Assembly: GCA_016648135.1 (NCBI GenBank)
Contig: JADDOH010024905.1
Coordinates: 1-64,000, forward strand
Direction of reading: 5' to 3'
Source of the DNA: Agrypnia vestita
Taxonomy: Eukaryota > Arthropoda > Insecta > Trichoptera > Phryganeidae
DNA: 64,000 nt
In this document: positions 54,788 to 64,000 of the stretch, in pieces
How positions within the stretch are numbered: the stretch's first letter is position 1
Layout: each line of letters begins with the position of its first letter
Program-made: the position numbers and the translations under genes
The notes under the pieces: generated by a model
The model's input: the letters and a program-made list of their open reading frames with translations, nothing else
Told to the model about the DNA's origin: nothing
Database searches by the model: none

Positions 54788-55046
54788 CACACACACTTTC
54801 TCATTTCCTAGTTAAAACAGGTTTAGCGCTTACCCAGTGCATTGAGCTCGAGTCGGGCGACACTACGAAAGGAGTAATAAAAAACTTCGAAAAATCTTGT
54901 TAGATCATTTTTATCATCGCCACGAGACTGCTTGTAAAGTTTCAGCTCGATTGGATCACGGGAAAGGGGTTAAAAATCGATCCAAAGTTTTTTCGTCAGA
55001 CAAGCAAGCAAGCAGACGCTACGAGGTAAAAGAAAGGGAGTAATAA
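54788..55046 (-). repeat. Dispersed repeat family A, copy A8
   Basis: A minus-oriented copy from CTTTCTCATTTCCTAGTTAA to AAAGGGAGTAATAA. It contains GGGCGACACTACGAAAGGAG and the CAAGCAAGCAGACGCTACGA block, close to copy A1. It lies between two LTRs. Confidence 0.75.
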
Positions 55047-55168
55047 CATTTTGTAAATATTACATATGCTAACTCATATGTAGATTCACATACAAGTACC
55101 TCGCATATTTTGTAAAATATAAATAATACATTTACAAAATTTTACATGTTTAGTGGCTTTTGCCCTTT

Positions 55169-55708
55169 TGTAACGAGATGCTAAAAAGAATTTACGCACT
55201 GTCCGAACCCTTGGTTATATGTCACTTGGAACAACACTACGGAAACAGAGAGACCCTTCTACAGAAATCTACAACCTTCGCGAAACGACTAGAACGGCCG
55301 AGAAGCGACGAGAACCTTCTCTTAAACACTAGAATAATCTAGAAAGTTAGAAAATACCAGCATTTGGGGAACATACGGAACAACGCTGCTGCGCAGAGTT
55401 GAGTTGTCGTGTTTCTGAAGTTCTTTCAGTGCGAGGTCGGCCGCAAGCCACGAGGCTACGGTGGCCAGTCGTGAGATAATCGAAGCGATAAATAAAGCGA
55501 AATAAACCAGAGCGACTTCTATGTGCAAGAATCGAATATTCTACGAGCGATATAAATACGTGTTACCTAGCAATATTAACGAGTTCATATACGAGTGATA
55601 TATTGCAAAATAGTGTAGATTAAAGATAAGCTTTAAGTTAATTCGTGTAAAGCGACTTTGGACATTGAATAATTAATTAATAAATTGCTAATTAATTATG
55701 ACACTATC
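55169..55708 (+). mobile_element. LTR-like block (gypsy-like), copy L3
   Basis: It begins TGTAACGAGATGCTAAAAAG, matching the complement of the end of the solo LTR at 19342 (TGTAACGAGGCTAAAAAGAA). Later CGAGTGATATATTGCAAAAT corresponds to L4 near 54455. The right end lacks the expected CGTGACA. CTTT occurs on both sides (55165-55168, 55709-55712) but may be chance. Its 3' end looks truncated or altered. Confidence 0.55.
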
Positions 55709-56394
55709 CTTTGTTATATGCTTATCCAACATATATTTTCCTAATATAAAATGTAGGATGTGGAGTAAAGTTTATTATAATTATTTCGATGCTTTATTGT
55801 GTGTATAAAATAATTCTGAGCTATGTCACAAATAACATAGAATACCAAAAAATTGCAACATCCCATAAAAACTCAAGCAACAATTTTAAAATATTTTTAT
55901 ATTGTGACATAATCTACGTTTTTACCGTATCAAAAAAACTACAACATTTTTTTTATCACTTGTCCAAATATAATTTGCAAATCGTATTGTTATAAAGAAA
56001 CAATGCATGTCATAGTTTACGAATTTAAACAAACAATTTTCACTTTCACTTAAATTTCGTACTCGCATCCATTTGTCAAATAAACACGTAGATTATGAAA
56101 AACGATTCTAACTTAATATATTTGTATAAAGATCACACGCCTCCGTATCTCACTGTTCTGCTGATGATTTAATTCCATTAAAATATTTATTGTTTCTCGT
56201 AAGAAATCGTTCGCGATGTGTCCCACAATCAAATATAAATACTATTACGCCGCATTCTAGTTCTTCTGGTAAAGTAATAAAAAAATAAAAGCGAACCTGG
56301 AACTGGCAGAAGAGGAACGAAGGTAGACAGAATGCAGTGGAGATGAGATCCCTTAGACGTATATTTTTTGAATTATTTATTTATTTATGTACAT
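55709..56394. other. Unannotated AT-rich stretch
   Basis: No gene or shared repeat recognised. Confidence 0.3.
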
Positions 56395-56720
56395 ATATAC
56401 GGCTTCAAAGCCTTTTACTTTATAATTTGTACAAAATTGATAAACAATAGAAATAATGTATAAAAAAACAAATGTGAACATAAATTATTTAAAATATAAT
56501 CAAGAACAATATAAATGAAGAATTAAAGGAGACAATGGCAGTAATCCGATGAAATTAGAAATATAAATAATAATTTTGTAAGATATATCTCATTGCAAAA
56601 AATAGTAATTTTATATAATAGGCGATTCAATAGGCCATATAATAAATTAAAGAAGAATAAATAAAACAATAAATATTAATTCAATGAAGACAATATAGAG
56701 TAAAAATATATATATATTAA
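56395..56720 (+). repeat. Family J AT-rich repeat, copy 1
   Basis: It shares with 59855..60215 a long series: AAGCCTTTTACTTTATAATT, ATGTGAACATAAATTATTTA, AATTAAAGGAGACAAT and GAAGAATAAATAAAACAATA. It is followed about 75 bp later by the LINE tail at 56797. It may be part of a longer retroelement. Confidence 0.65.
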
Positions 56721-56796
56721 TGCGCGTGTATGTTATATTTCTGCATTAACCCTGCTATTAATAAAAATGCTAGTTAGGACCTTTCTGTAACTGTGT

Positions 56797-57176
56797 GTGC
56801 GTGATTTATGATAGAGTAAAGAATGAAGATGTTAAGAATAAATGTAAAGCTGATCTTAGCATAATTAATAGAATTAAAAAAGTGTCACTCAGATGGTTTG
56901 GGCATTTTCAGCGAATGAATTGGGAAAAAATGGTAATAAATATAGGTACATAACGCAAGTGTTGACGGTGCCAGAAAGAGAGGGTGACCACGGAAGACGC
57001 GGTATGACCAGATTAACACGATATTCGAAAATGGTCCCGTTAGAAGCCTCAACAACCGTCTAACTTGCATGTGAAGGTGTATGAATGTGGATGAGATGAG
57101 AGTTGTGTGTTAAGATAGAAGAGTGTGATGCTCTATCCTCTCTGCTTAACCCCACGGGGTAATTGCGTGATGGTAA
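56797..57176 (+). pseudogene. LINE ORF2 C-terminal fragment
   Basis: The first frame gives VCVIYDRVKNEDVKNKCKAD, then INRIKKVSLRWFGHFQRMNW. After a frameshift another gives NASVDGARKRG and PRKTRYDQIN, then VRSLNNRLTCM. The corresponding 'RVRNEDV..RC....V..R.E...LRWFGH.ERM', 'GRPRK.Y.DQI' and 'VRS..NRRACM.RCM' blocks are standard in one insect LINE family, which ends in an AYPHG-type sequence (here CTTAACCCCACGGGGTAATT near 57147). Several stops; dead. Confidence 0.88.
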
Positions 57177-59854
57177 GAAGTAAGCAAGTCAAACTTTAGC
57201 AAACGATAAAATTTAAACAAATCCTCAATTTCAGCCCGGACCCAATCTCTTAAAGATGATCGTTTTCTATATCTTCCTTCGTTTCGTATAGGGCTTCTAA
57301 ACTGGTTTAAACTAAAACCGGTTAAACGATTATTTATATAATTACAAAAACCGGTAACCGATTATTTTTATATGGTGAATTGATTTTTTGTAATAACCAA
57401 CCTGAGTGACAAACGAGGCATAAAGCGCTCTAACTACGGTTTTGACAATTTTAAGATATTTGGTGTATATTATTAAAGTATCTTTACCTAAAAATATAGA
57501 TAAAAAAAATATTTTGAATGTTTTACGCATAATTTACAGGCTATCAATAACGTAACGATGTAAAACTAATCTAACCTAATCTTTCTACCTGATTTCGAAA
57601 AATTATAAAGTTTAACCACTATTTAACACATTATTTTATCACGTCGCAATATGCAATACTAGTTTAGAATTTCAGATAAAAGTAAATTAATAAAAGAAAT
57701 AGGATGAAAAGATCTTCTAAGCTCTCTACTACAGGAGATACTTTACGTAGGGCAAGTTTATATAATGCTATAGTATTCGATTTATGACGCCTTCATTATT
57801 ACCGGTGTTAAATTTAGAGTTTTACCGGCTTACCAGTAAATTTTTATGCTTTAATTGTAACCACAATTGTTAAATTGAGAATTAAAACATCAAAAGTTTT
57901 TAAAACTGTATAAAGAATGACTGTTGATTGTCACTGTAATATATACTACTGAGGAAAAAGGTCAGGATTATGAAATAAATCTTAAGCACGATCTCGAACT
58001 TAAAACGTTAAAACGAACGAAAAACGTCCGAAGTACGAGAAATGTTGTTACGTACAGCAAAACTCAACCCGAAATCTTGAGCCTGTGCTGAGCACACGTA
58101 ATAATATGAAATTTCTCTTATATTTTCCAAGTCTGATATAGCGGCGGCTTGAGCACGTGCTTAGCCAACAGTCACATGTATTTGACATGACTGATAGTGA
58201 CATGTCAGTTAGAATACAAAACAATGACAAAGAAACAACGAAAACTATTTAAATTCATTTACAGAATATTCACGAGATTCTAAAATCGAGAACTAGACAT
58301 AATCGTTTTCGTAATCGTAAGTTTTCAAAGAATCCGGACATTTTAGAATGTTTTAGAAAGATCTGGAAAGCGATCGAATACGCGAATATATACTAAAAGA
58401 TTCATAAAAACAAAGCCCTTATAGATTATGTCGTGACCTTTCTGACAAGTCAGTCTTATTTTGACAGCAGCGAAACCCATGGACCCGTACGAATATATAA
58501 ATATAATAGCTAACTGTGAATCCTTGCGATAGACAAAAGCGTGAAGAGCACTGTCAAAGAATCACGAATGCAAAGTATGTATGCTGTAGGTTCAGTTACT
58601 AAAAAAAATGGTTGACAAGTGTCTCGTTGGAATTCCGCCGCCACCGTGACAATGTGTTGATGGTCCTTACCAAATAATTCAATGGCTGCACTTGCGGGAA
58701 AATAATTATGAGGAGTGCTGAATTCGTCGAACAATTTCGGTTTCATAGGAACCCGCTTGTCCAAGTTTACAAAAAAATGTATATTGCTTCATCCACGCGT
58801 TTACTTTTTAGTTGAATAGTGTTGCGAATTTTAATAATATTACATCTAGAATATTGACATCTGAGCATGTAATTTAAGGCTAACTAACAATGATATTGAT
58901 TGCATTAAATTTTGCATAAATCTCATCGATACTTCTCTTCAATACCTTGATTTATTAGAACATAGAATACTCTTCATTCGCAAAGCAATGCTGACATATT
59001 TTCGTACTACATATGAACTGAAATTCAAAAATAAAATTTTATTGAAATCAACAACATTGCTACAACAATTGAAATAAACCTCTTTGTGTGATTTTATAAC
59101 ATTGTACATTCTAACTTATTGCAGTATGAAACGGTTCTAATATTACGCGCGTAGACGATGCATGTACCAATTGCAGTAGACTTATATAATTAATAGTTTA
59201 AACAAATATTTTATGACAATAATTATTTTTATACTATCATGAATAATATTTATAGGCACGTCGTGCCTGTTTTGTGCTAAACTTAATAAAATACTATAAA
59301 GATTAATATTTTAATTAAAAATTATTAAAAAATGTTGTGAAATTATAGTGATCTTCTTCCAGATCATTCCATTATGACCTGTCGCACTATTCACTATACT
59401 GCGCTCAGCTTTCTGCAGATCTGAGACATTTAGTCAGAGAAGTCTGTTTTTTCCATTTTTTTTTGGTTTGTCCAACAATATATTAACGCTTTTTTAGGGT
59501 GTTCCACAGACAGTAGTCCAAACAGGCCTGACAGGTAGGCATTAGAAAAGGTAGGCAACTTCACTAGAAGTGCATTGAGCTCGAACAAGTTCAAAGATTT
59601 ATGGTTTATATTACGGCTGTTGACATATTCAGATATTCAAACAAAACAAATATTTTATAAGAACTCTTGAGGACGCTGTGATATGACTCCAGCAAGACGT
59701 CAAAAGTCGATTTTCTAAACATCGTTTTTTTAATACTGAAAAAAGGTCATCCTAAATTTAATATTTTAGAAGTTATTAAAATATAAATAAAATATTAAAA
59801 TATTTATTATTAAAAAAAAATATATTGGCACTCTTTCAGTCGACTTTTATTGCT
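57177..59854. other. Mostly unannotated, about 2.7 kb
   Basis: AT-rich for most of its length. Bases 58480-58780 are more balanced, with an 84-codon minus frame at 58510 (starting MDKRVPMKPKLFDEFS) that I do not recognise and that has no visible domain. No RNA gene. Confidence 0.35.
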
Positions 59855-60215
59855 AATTATAAGGCTCTAAAGCCTTTTACTTTATAATTTGTACAAATTT
59901 AATAAACGATAGACAATAGAAATAATATATATAAAAAAATACAAATGTGAACATAAATTATTTAGAAACATAATCAAGAACAATAATAATGTAGAATTAA
60001 AGGAGACAATAAAACAATAATAGCAATTCGATGAAATTAGAAATATAAATAATACACAATATACCTATATCAATGAAATTAAATTTAAAAATAGAAATTT
60101 TATATAATATGCGATTAAATAGGGAATATAATAAATTATAGAAGAATAAATAAAACAATAAATATAAGTTCAATGAAAACAATATAGAATAAAAATATTT
60201 TTTAGAAATTAAAAA
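59855..60215 (+). repeat. Family J AT-rich repeat, copy 2
   Basis: It matches copy 1 at 56395 over its length with indels. Unlike copy 1 it is not followed by a LINE tail. Confidence 0.65.
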
Positions 60216-61078
60216 TTAGTAATTAAAGTATTTTAATTATTAAATTATGCGTAATGAAAGGCTCTGTTTGGGCACTACTGCCTCTGTGAAGCCTAGTAAT
60301 ATCATATGTAAAGAAAGGGCAGTGCGTACAATGCAATTAAAAGAGTCGGACTTAATCATTAAGGTATTCGGGCTCGCTTATCATTCGATCAAATAAGGAT
60401 TGACAATTTTTACGATCTTTGTGATTATGGTTTACTGACGTCCAGACGTCCTCAATCGTCGAACTTAAATCATAATTGATCCTCTTAATGTCGTTTCCGG
60501 GCACTGGGGTTCAAGAACCCAATAATTGCGTAAGAATCGCTAAGGCAAGGCTGTCACTTGACCTTAAACGAGGATCGATTGTCGTCTGCATACAAATTTG
60601 GCACCAATACGATAATAATATTTTATCACGCCTCCGTTGAGTTTTCACATTGCTAGGATGTGGTGAAAGTGTATGATTAATTTTCAGTTAACATTTTTTT
60701 TCTCGAATAAATCCATTGCTTCCTGAAATATAGTTAGAAAAATCAGAAAAAAATGATTTTGGGCATACAGTTTACAGAAATAATTATAAAAACCAACATG
60801 TGTTTTTTTTAGATGAGGTTGCAATTATTTTTGGCATTGCTTGCTATGTACAAAGCTTATAAAGTAGCTCAATGAGAGTTTAGGTATTCTGCTCTAGCTA
60901 CTACCAGTTTTGTTGGAATGGGAGAGATTTGTCTAATTTTAAAAAATTTGTGGAAAAGGGACCTTCCTATACCTTCCTCATTTTTTGAACGGCTATTTTT
61001 TTTTATATACGTGTAGAAATTTTTTATTGTTATTTCATAAAATATAAAATTATTTTCCATGTCATTAATTAAGTAATA
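60216..61078. other. Unannotated stretch
   Basis: Bases 60340-60620 are more balanced, with GGGGTTCAAGAACCC near 60508 that is B-box-like but lacks tRNA context. No gene recognised. Confidence 0.3.
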
Positions 61079-61467
61079 CAGTAGAACCTCGTTAACTCGA
61101 TATTCAAGGAACAAAAAAATATGCGATTGCCAAATTCACCTCAAAAGCCATTAATTTAGCGGAAAACGTCTCTATTTTTGCATATGTTAAGAAATATTTA
61201 TTATGCTAATACAAATATCGCGACATTTCTATTACTAAAGTACACGGCGTGGAGACATATTTGTTGTCCTCACTTGCGAAAAAATTGAAATATTTTATCA
61301 ATTTAGTCAAATTTAAAAAAAAAATCGAATTATGTAAGTTAAAAAATGTATTGATTTATGACGCAAGGGTCTAAAAAATATTTTGAATTATCATGGTTAA
61401 TCTACTATGAAATTAACATTTTGGGACTTGTGGATATGAAAATTTTCGAATTATCGGGGTTTTACTG
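61079..61467. mobile_element. pogo/Tigger-like non-autonomous element
   Basis: The ends are CAGTAGAACCTCGTTAACTC and, complemented, CAGTAAAACCCCGATAATTC, the terminal repeat typical of pogo/Tigger elements. The left flank is TA; the right is CA, probably a mutated TA. 389 bp, no transposase. Confidence 0.75.
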
Positions 61468-61827
61468 CATAATAAAATAAAATATTTCTAAAACGAAAAT
61501 TATTGCGTGTTGCACGATAAACACAAAAATATAATATAATATTGTATTAAAATTGAATTCCTATATGTATACAAATATTTTTTCGTGTCCCGTAAGTTCC
61601 CGAAGTTCGGCACATCGACCTTAGTGCGTGGCTTATTTTTTAATAGTCTCCTAAACCGCAGGAACAATGTAACCCATTTGTCTTGTCATTGACAAGACGT
61701 TTACGGAAGATCCTGTATATACCGTAACTATGGTCTCACTAAATAAATAGACGGGTGAAATTTTTGGGGACCAATTTAGCACTTTAACGTGTCATGGTGC
61801 GCATGTAATTATTTTCTTCCTTCCCTT

Positions 61828-61881
61828 GACTATACTTTCATAATTATTAATTAATTTATTAATAATTATAAAAGTATAGTC
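61828..61881. repeat. AT-rich hairpin, 24-bp arms
   Basis: The arms starting GACTATACTTTCATAATTAT pair with the complement at 61858-61881 with one mismatch around a 6-nt loop (TAATTT). No element ends were identified around it. Confidence 0.8.
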
Positions 61882-62399
61882 TTTAATCTACTTTTTCATT
61901 TATTAATTTTATCTACTTTTATGGGTATCCCATTAATTTGAGAGCTGTCATTAAAAATCTGTTGCTTTTCCTCTTTCTCTCTCTTCTTTAATGTTTAATT
62001 ATTTTGTACTGAGAATTCTATGAGTATGCTGCTGGGCCATGGAAAATCACAAAGCTATACTGTGACCTCATTGGAAATCGAACATTGAATCCCAGATTTG
62101 TTAAGAAGTTACATCTAGGAGACAAAAATTTATTTTCATTAATTATTTTATATATTTTTTACGTGGCATTTGTCAAAGTATATATTTAAACTATTTTTTT
62201 TTTGGAAAATTTAAAAAAAAAAAAAAAAATAGCCGCGTCATGTCCTTTCCCGTAGAGCTCCTCCGCCATGACGGAGATGGAAGATTCTCCGGTGGACGTT
62301 CGTCAGAGACAAAAAGAAAGTCATTTAGTTATTTTTAAATAAAATAAACGAATTTTTTAATCTTTTTAACAAAAATTGGGGAATATTTTTTCAATTAAT
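61882..62399. other. Unannotated stretch
   Basis: AT-rich, with an A17 run near 62213 and a GC patch at 62231-62310 containing GTCATG...CATGAC. Nothing recognisable. Confidence 0.3.
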
Positions 62400-62620
62400 T
62401 TAGTATAGATGTCTCACAGAGACGAAATTATATTTTTATGGGAAAGTAGGTGTGAAGTCTTTGGGTGTTCATAGGGTTTACAATCTATCGTACGGCTAGC
62501 TTATGTGATCACTTTACACAATGTAAAATGTAAAGTTCACCATTTCCACCCATGATAGAATACCAAGTCTATTAAATTTTTGGAAGTTGTACCTATATAT
62601 TTAAATTATACGACATGTTC
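62400..62620 (+). repeat. Family I repeat copy
   Basis: TATAGATGTCTCACAGAGAC, TTATGGGAAAGTAGGTG, GGGTTTACAATCTATCGTAC and the CACCCATGATAGAATACC block, in the order seen inverted at 8225-8415. Non-coding. Confidence 0.55.
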
Positions 62621-62882
62621 CGTAAATGTGTTGCAATAATCCTTAGCGCGAGTCTTTGTGAGACATCCATAATATCGTTCCTTTAGCGGTAATAATACTC
62701 ATTAATCGCAACATTTATATTTTTTACAACTTCATTCCAGGTAAAAATCATTAAGTGCATATTCTGTGTATATTAATAGTTATTTAGTGATAAAACTCAT
62801 AATTTAAACATTTTCAATAATTTTAAAATCATATTTTGAATGTTTAAACCTCACTATCTCAAAATGATTCCAATGTCACTTA

Positions 62883-63027
62883 GAGCCGGTTGTTTCAAGT
62901 TGGATTAAAGTAAGCATTCGCTCAAAGCATAGATATTTACGAAAACGGATCGTCTGATTGGTGGAGAACATAAAAATCTATGCTTTAAAAGAACGCCTAC
63001 TTTAATCCAACTTGAAATAACCGGCCT
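62883..63027. mobile_element. Harbinger-type MITE, 145 bp
   Basis: Left GAGCCGGTTGTTTCAAGTTG and right, complemented, AGGCCGGTTATTTCAAGTTG form arms of about 60 bp. TTA flanks both sides (62880-62882, 63028-63030). The size, TTA target and GC-rich tips fit a PIF/Harbinger MITE. Its ends differ from the larger Harbinger-type element at 13916. Confidence 0.75.
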
Positions 63028-63030
63028 TTA

Positions 63031-64000
63031 GTGAATTTTACCTCTAAAAGGACGATATATTGATTGATTAATGTTGTCCCTGTGACAAAAATCCAGTACT
63101 GTTCTGAAAAATTTGGACAAACTCTAAATATTCTGAATTTTTTTTCAAGTGCAACCCCTTAATCTAGTCAGAATCTGTAACGCCCCCTGCAGTACGAAGG
63201 CCGAGCTGTACCACATACTCGTATACGTAACATTGCTTGTTCTGTGTATGGTAGAATATTTATGTATTCTTTTATAGATGTTCGTGTGACCTAAACAATT
63301 ATGTTAATCAGTGTGTCTGTCGTCGCATCTCATTCATCAACTTGTCAAGGCATGGGATACATGGTGCCGCTAAGCCTTTCTGATGCTGTTTCCGAGGCCT
63401 GCCAGAATCAGACAAGTTGGCTGGCGCATCCAGCGCGTGCCGAGAGGACGACTGGCCTGGTGAATGGAATAAATTATTGCTCGCTTTATAGGAATACATG
63501 AAAAACGAGTTCGAAACACTCTTGGAGATCAGGTTCTTTGAGAGCTTTTTATGCGTGCCGTGTCCTTGATGTAGATTATTGTTAAAAAAACGTTCATAGT
63601 ACGTGACCCTGTATAAAACCCTGTAAATTATCAGGTTTTGTTGTACTTCTGCACCTGTTAGGGTGTGTCATTTTGTCAAAGTTGCATTTATTTTCTTCTC
63701 TCGTTCTCATTTCATTATAAGGTCCAACATTCACTGCCATATACAATACACGCACACTTACACTCCCTCATCAAACACGTTTAACTTCTTCCCTCAAAAA
63801 TATTAATAAGCATGATATTAATAAGTGCATGATACTGGTTATAGCATGTAAGAGGTCCATGTTTTTCATATTGATGACGATTTCTTGTTTAATGAAACAT
63901 TTTGTTTTGTATGCATGTACTGTGTGATGTCCTTTTTATAAATAAATAAATCTATTTTCGTATGTAATTGAATACTAAATTACAGTTTTCGTTAAAATTG
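63031..64000. other. Mostly unannotated right edge
   Basis: Bases 63301-63540 are GC-richer with overlapping open frames on both strands (66 and 63 codons). Neither product is recognised. The rest is AT-rich to the window end. Confidence 0.3.

Noticed and set aside
1..64000. CRISPR array, operon, prophage or other prokaryotic system
   Set aside because: The direct repeats are few and are parts of eukaryotic mobile elements; the gene structure and composition are eukaryotic.

Overview
The window is AT-rich eukaryotic DNA, most likely from a moth or butterfly (Lepidoptera). The clues are a short non-autonomous Helitron whose ends match the common lepidopteran type, cecropia-type mariner transposons, many LINE reverse-transcriptase tails, tRNA-like SINEs and dense MITE-like inverted-repeat elements. 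I found no host protein-coding gene I could support, and no rRNA, functional tRNA or CRISPR array. The window reads as an intergenic or deep intronic stretch built by repeated transposition. Species and chromosome cannot be told from the sequence.

The only long intact reading frame is a mariner transposase on the minus strand (CDS 23353..24372, element 23276..24560, TA target site and 29-bp terminal repeats). A nearly identical sister copy lies 7 kb away in opposite orientation (31370..32657) and is broken by two frameshifting sites. The first copy landed between two inverted arms of an older AT-rich element.

Region by region: 0-6 kb holds a decayed LINE reverse transcriptase at the left edge, a dispersed repeat (family A), a small MITE, a 70-nt-arm hairpin and a second decayed reverse transcriptase (4845..5705, minus). 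6-13 kb holds a palindromic element, B-box-bearing repeats (family B), an inverted cluster (family I) and a head-to-tail pair of family A. 13.9-14.6 kb is a PIF/Harbinger-type element with TTA target duplication and a remnant MADF-domain reading frame. 15-22 kb holds LINE fragments, a SINE, family A copies and a solo LTR with GTAT duplication. 26-30 kb holds LINE tails, a SINE and family A. 33.5-36.7 kb holds a Helitron, a foldback element with 128-bp arms (127/128 identical) and a 1.1-kb terminal-inverted-repeat element. 37-49 kb holds a solo LTR with ATAT duplication, LINE tails on both strands, a second foldback element and a strong GC-rich hairpin. 52-56 kb shows a SINE inside a hAT-like element inside a MITE, followed by two more LTRs. 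56-64 kb holds a LINE tail, an AT-rich repeat pair, a pogo/Tigger-like element and a Harbinger-type MITE.

The elements do not form a pathway. They are independent insertions, several nested, so their order of arrival can be read. Items most worth follow-up are the possibly active mariner, the Harbinger-type element with MADF remnant, the nearly perfect foldback element, a recurrent CTGAYGAAG...GAAA hairpin shared by several repeats, and two or three isolated hairpins of unknown origin.
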